Of a DNA stretch of 64,000 bases, positions 60,447 to 64,000 are shown piece by piece (the stretch's first letter is position 1; every line of letters begins with the position of its first letter). The notes beneath the pieces are model-generated. The model did no database searches. It was not told the origin of the DNA and saw nothing but the letters and a program-made list of their open reading frames with translations. Origin of the DNA: Actinomucor elegans. Lineage: Eukaryota > Mucoromycota > Mucoromycetes > Mucorales > Mucoraceae. The position numbers and the translations under genes were made by a program. The DNA is taken from contig JAMSLZ010000008.1 in NCBI GenBank assembly GCA_026027325.1, forward strand, positions 1,612,001-1,676,000, read 5' to 3'.

Positions 60447-61782
60447 TTAAGTGGGTAACGTTGGTCTCTGCTGATCATAACGCCAAGGATTTAATGGTGG
60501 CAAAGTGAAAGATTTTTCAGTAGTTTCTTGTTTAAAATCTTTTTGATATTGTCGATCGGCCAGCGATGCCAACATATCCAAGGGTGGTGATGATTCGCGT
60601 ACATTAGTCGGTGATAATTTTCGATAAGGTGAAGTAGGTGTTTTTAATGATGGTTCTTGTTTGGCCCACTCAAGATCATTCTCAACTTCTTCTTCAGATA
60701 GACCTAAGGTTAAAGAGCGTAATAAAAAGAGTCAAGGATTTATAGATTATTAGTAATATTTTGCGTTTGTTAGTTATATGAAAAAGGATATTAATCATAG
60801 AAGGTCTGTCTGGAGGAACCCATTCAGAAAGATGTTCATCATCTAAAGAGCCTATTACAAAAATCAATAAAAAAAAAAGTCAAACAACCAAAGAATCGCG
60901 TACTTGATGCTTGATTTGAATAGTATTCTTGTTCCAAGATGCTAATTTTGCGCTGTACATGTTGTATCATGGATCGTCGTAAAGTCAACTTGTCCCACTA
61001 GTAAAATATACGTTAGAATAAGATAATTAAATGCTATTGATACTATACATGATACTGCGAATAAGCTGCATATTTCTGTGAATTAAAGAAATTGGTAATA
61101 TTTCCTTCGGCAAGTGACCGACGCATTTCTGCTACATTCAGCATCTTGGTCCGCTTAGATTCAATATCGCCGAGCAATTTATGATATTCAGCATGAGACC
61201 CGTCCTTGACTGCCTTTTCAAGCTTGTCTAATTCACTTAATCTATACAACGTAAGTCATCAAGGTTTCAATATCAACGTGTTACATACCTTTCTTTAATG
61301 ATAATATCTCTTTGAGCTTTCTTGGCTTCTCTGGCTTCTTTAGACATCCGCTGCGCTGTATTTCTAGTTTCGCGTTCATTATCATCCTTTACATTATACG
61401 ATAGGTTGGTTACAGTAGAAGAACTTGAATGGATAGGAGGCGGTGTTATCATATCTCGCTTCTTATTCACCACAACAAGATCTTTAGTCTTTCTTTTTCG
61501 TTTTCTAGAGTCTGTGGTATCATATCCACTTGATTCAACCGACTGAGACCGCGTTACACGACCTCCATTTACCGAATTCGTTGCAGTTGCACTGGCAGAA
61601 GCCATGTTATTACTACCGCTATTATTATTTTCGGCTAAAGAGACGGGAGAGCTAATTCCTCCTCCTCCTTCTTCCTCGTCCGCTTCCGTCATAACTGGTG
61701 AAGCAGATCGTGTAGACCTACTTGTTCTTCTTGTTTGAATGCGATTATGGTTTGCTTCTTCCATCAAGGTACTTTCTTCCAT
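60447..61782 (-). CDS. Sds3/Dep1/BRMS1-family subunit of an Rpd3L-type HDAC complex
   Basis: Exons (minus) 61782-61289, 61241-61049, 60997-60904, 60851-60792 and 60718-60447 encode 370 residues. A Ser/Arg-rich, acidic N-terminus contains a basic KRKRKTKD near residue 95. The Sds3-like region (about 140-260) includes RLSELDKLEKAVKDGSHAEY, then HKLLGDIESKRTKML, the helix NFFNSQKYAAYSQYHWDKL and LRRSMIQHVQRKISILEQEY, a coiled-coil dimerisation motif of the family. Downstream are EHLSEWVPPDRPS, then SLTLGLSEEEVENDLEWAKQ. The last intron (60791-60719) is best explained as a U12-type AT-AC intron. The protein is inferred to help scaffold Sin3/Rpd3 histone deacetylase. Confidence 0.87.
60719..60791 (-). 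other. Probable U12-type AT-AC intron
   Basis: Read on the minus strand, the 73-nt gap starts ATATCCTTTTT, contains ATCCTTGAC (U12 branch-site consensus TTCCTTRAC), and ends in TTAC, 13 nt after the branch adenosine. Removal joins exon 4 (phase 1) to exon 5 in frame as ISSLTLGLSEEEV. The interval between WVPPDRP and the downstream exon has no GT other than the GTT in GGGTTCC, which is in the wrong phase. A GC-AG alternative (GCAAAA to TTAG, 60755-60703) also keeps frame but gives a less natural protein. Confidence 0.75.
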
Positions 61783-63792
61783 CTGTAATTTTATTTGTAA
61801 AGTGTAAAAAAAAGGCGAAAAAAAGAACGGTGGTTGGTTGATTGTTGTGCGTTTGGGATGTGCGTCGGCTGTAAAAAAAAAAGACTCGGTAATTGAAAGT
61901 TTAGGTAGCGTTGATTGGCTTCAGAGCTTTGTGATTCATCTGCCGACTTTTTCATGCATATTTTCATTGGGTAGCGGTGATTGACACGGATTGCCAGTCG
62001 GATTGCCTGGAAGAGTAATTGTACTATCTATTTTCTTTTTTTACTTTCAATTTGATTCACGATTAGTATCCGTATATTCTCCATGCAGCTAACGTACATT
62101 ATATGCTTTCCATTAATAGCTATATTCTTGCATAGTAGTCATTGGCGTCATTTACTTGTATAACATGTGCCTTGATATACACTTTTAAACTATATACATA
62201 GATTTGCTACTATAAGCGTACACTCTCTTGGATCAAATTTTTGGTATTAATGTACATTTGAATTAAAATATAATGAGTTCAAGTATAGCGAGATCTTTAA
62301 AAAGATATTCTAAATAAAACAGGCACCAGTACTATAATTGGGTAGTCCATCATATGTTGGGTAATGCCTTTAGTGAATGTTGAATACATATTTTATACCC
62401 CGCATGATTTATTTGACGCTCTTTCAAAAAGTTGAGGTAGATGAGTACATGAGTGGTGAGGTTCTCCATGAGTATGCTTCAATTCTGGTAGCTGCAGCAG
62501 CTGATTCTAAACATGGAATATTAATTAGTTGTAACTTTAGATAAAGATGGTCTAATAATTCGGAATTAAATTTCTAATGTTGTATGAAATGCACCTAATT
62601 TTCAGTTAATTATCCACGAATGCAATATTCTATAACAATTCTGTTAAATAATAGAATTGGTAGAAGTGGCAACTCATTAGGAATATGAATATTATTCAGA
62701 TGCGACATTAAACCAAGATCAACTGAAAGATCAACAAATTTAGAATTCGGTTGTACAAGCATACATATATTTTACACCAAATCGTTAAAGCATGATACTC
62801 TAATAGTATCTCGGCAAAAAAAACAGTCTATTAGTTATAATGGTTTTTTATAAATGAGTATTGATCACTAGATACCATATTAAAACAGAATCGCTCGAGT
62901 AATGTAAATTCGCTGAAAGTAGCTCAAATTCTAGAAACAATTACAAGGGATCACTCAGGCGATTAAATCTGTAAATATTCATAGTATTAATTTTTGAGCT
63001 CGTAGACAAAGTTTTAGAGATATAGCTTTTAATTAATATAGGATTATGACATTTGAGTGCATGCCAATATAGATTTTAAGCTGGTATAAAATATTCGAAT
63101 CTGTAATTCAATTTCTGCAATATCTAAAAAATGAAGTTTAGCAAGGATCGTTCTATGTATTAAAAGAAAACGTTATATAGTATGTGTCATCCTGTAACCA
63201 TTAAAGTATGCATGCATTTTGTTGGTATGTTTTATTTTTGCGTATCTACACATTTTAGGCATAAAGTTCCCAGTCAAAAAAAAAAAAAAAAAAAAAATGG
63301 GTAATCATTCATCAAGCATGTCACGTTTAATATTTGACGACCAATAGAAGTAGATATACTTTCAAGTGTTATATATTTTTATCGTTTTTAAGCAGTAATA
63401 AGGGTAATTTTGAGGCATTGTTTATAATGAACTTCATATGAGATAGCTAAAAGTATATATCTGTATTTTTTTGTAGAAAACATGTATATCATTGTAAATC
63501 AAAGCATAACGCATAAGGCATACCAGGACCTTGTTAAAGCAAACTCAAAAGGAATTGCAGCATACTTTTTACACTGATAGGTATATAAACTATCGACATA
63601 ATATTCTTTATCCTTTGAAACAATGGGTACACCTGATGAATGCTTCAATTCATTCCGTCCCTTTAGTGTGACCAAATAGGCTCGAGTGACGTCGAAGAAG
63701 AAAAGTTTTATCATGCGTATAAAAAGGGCATCATTCTGTTTGACTTCTCTCTTTTTTTCTCTTCTTGTTACTTTATATACATATAACACAAA
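61783..63792. other. Gene-poor intergenic region
   Basis: 2 kb of AT-rich DNA with an A run (63276-63297) and no coding signal. The final 80 bases include TTTGACTTCTCTCTTTTTTT and a TATATACATATAA box just before the aminopeptidase start. Confidence 0.5.
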
Positions 63793-64000
63793 ATGGTAGT
63801 TGTCACTTCAGATCGTCTTGCTAGCCTCCGTTCTCAAATGAAGGAACACAACGTTGATGTTTTGTAAAGTATATTGTGCATTATGAACGCGTATATCTAA
63901 CCTTTTATCTGCAGCCTTGCTCCCTCAGAAGATGCTCATCAAGTAAAGAAGGATACTCATATCACTTTATGTCGATTACTGATGTTATATAATTTTTTTT
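63793..64000 (+). CDS. Xaa-Pro aminopeptidase (aminopeptidase P), 5' part only
   Basis: Exons 63793-63863 and 63915-63942 are visible; a third intron-bounded part lies beyond the window (donor GTAAAG at 63943). The 33 visible residues include RLASLRSQMKEHNVDVF and LAPSEDAHQ. They match the N-terminal creatinase-like domain start of cytosolic Xaa-Pro aminopeptidase 1 (LRxxMKEH...PSEDAHQ). The family is a dinuclear manganese peptidase that releases N-terminal residues before proline. Only the start is present,  so catalytic residues cannot be checked. Confidence 0.85.

Overview
This 64 kb window is nuclear DNA from a filamentous fungus, most probably an early-diverging mucoralean (Mucoromycota) species. 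The evidence is an AT-rich background with long A/T runs, many short introns (mostly 50-80 nt, often A-rich, ending in TAG or CAG), a DNA polymerase X of the mu/TdT type, a Zmiz-like SUMO ligase and a ZCCHC10 orthologue, plus a probable minor-spliceosome (U12) intron. No species can be named from the sequence alone. All exon structures were assembled by hand from splice signals and reading phase. Coordinates for multi-exon genes are outer CDS limits, and exons are listed in each entry.

Layout. 1-2838 (-): a partial gene for a Tudor-like triple-repeat protein, divergent from a DNA polymerase mu/TdT-like gene (3571-5836, +). 6.4-10.3 kb: one tRNA-Gly and a gene-poor stretch with decayed coding sequence. 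10.3-14 kb: a MetX-family serine/homoserine O-acyltransferase and an alpha-arrestin. 15.1-16.8 kb: an apparently intact Tc1/mariner-like transposon. 18.9-21.2 kb: a second alpha-arrestin, paralogous to the first, then PCNA (-). 22.9-27.7 kb: sorting nexin Mvp1/SNX8 (+) convergent with F1-ATPase alpha (-). 29.1-35.4 kb: Arp2 (+), an Fpk1/NRC-2-type AGC kinase (-), a small protein with an RVSF motif (+) and mitochondrial RsmH (+). 35.4-39.6 kb: gene-poor, with a decayed LINE-like gag gene and copies of a degenerate repeat. 39.6-46.7 kb: a UBXN4-like UBX protein, a head-to-head pair of paralogous membrane proteins, aldose 1-epimerase, another cluster of the degenerate repeat, and profilin (-). 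48-54.8 kb: an ENPP-type phosphodiesterase (-), an unrecognised 164-residue protein (+) and the Zmiz/PIAS-like SP-RING protein (-). 55.4-61.8 kb: proteasome alpha1 (-), ZCCHC10-like (-), cofilin (+) and an Sds3/BRMS1-like HDAC-complex subunit (-). The right edge holds the first exons of an Xaa-Pro aminopeptidase.

Most genes are unrelated housekeeping genes and there is no metabolic cluster. Three actin regulators (Arp2, profilin, cofilin) lie within 30 kb, and three genes concern DNA replication or repair and SUMO (Pol X, PCNA, SP-RING ligase). The most notable observations are the probable AT-AC U12 intron in the Sds3-like gene, the Gly-Trp motif of the Pol X, the DD87E transposase, a dispersed degenerate repeat with coding character, and a LINE relic whose zinc-knuckle ligands are lost by transition-type changes.
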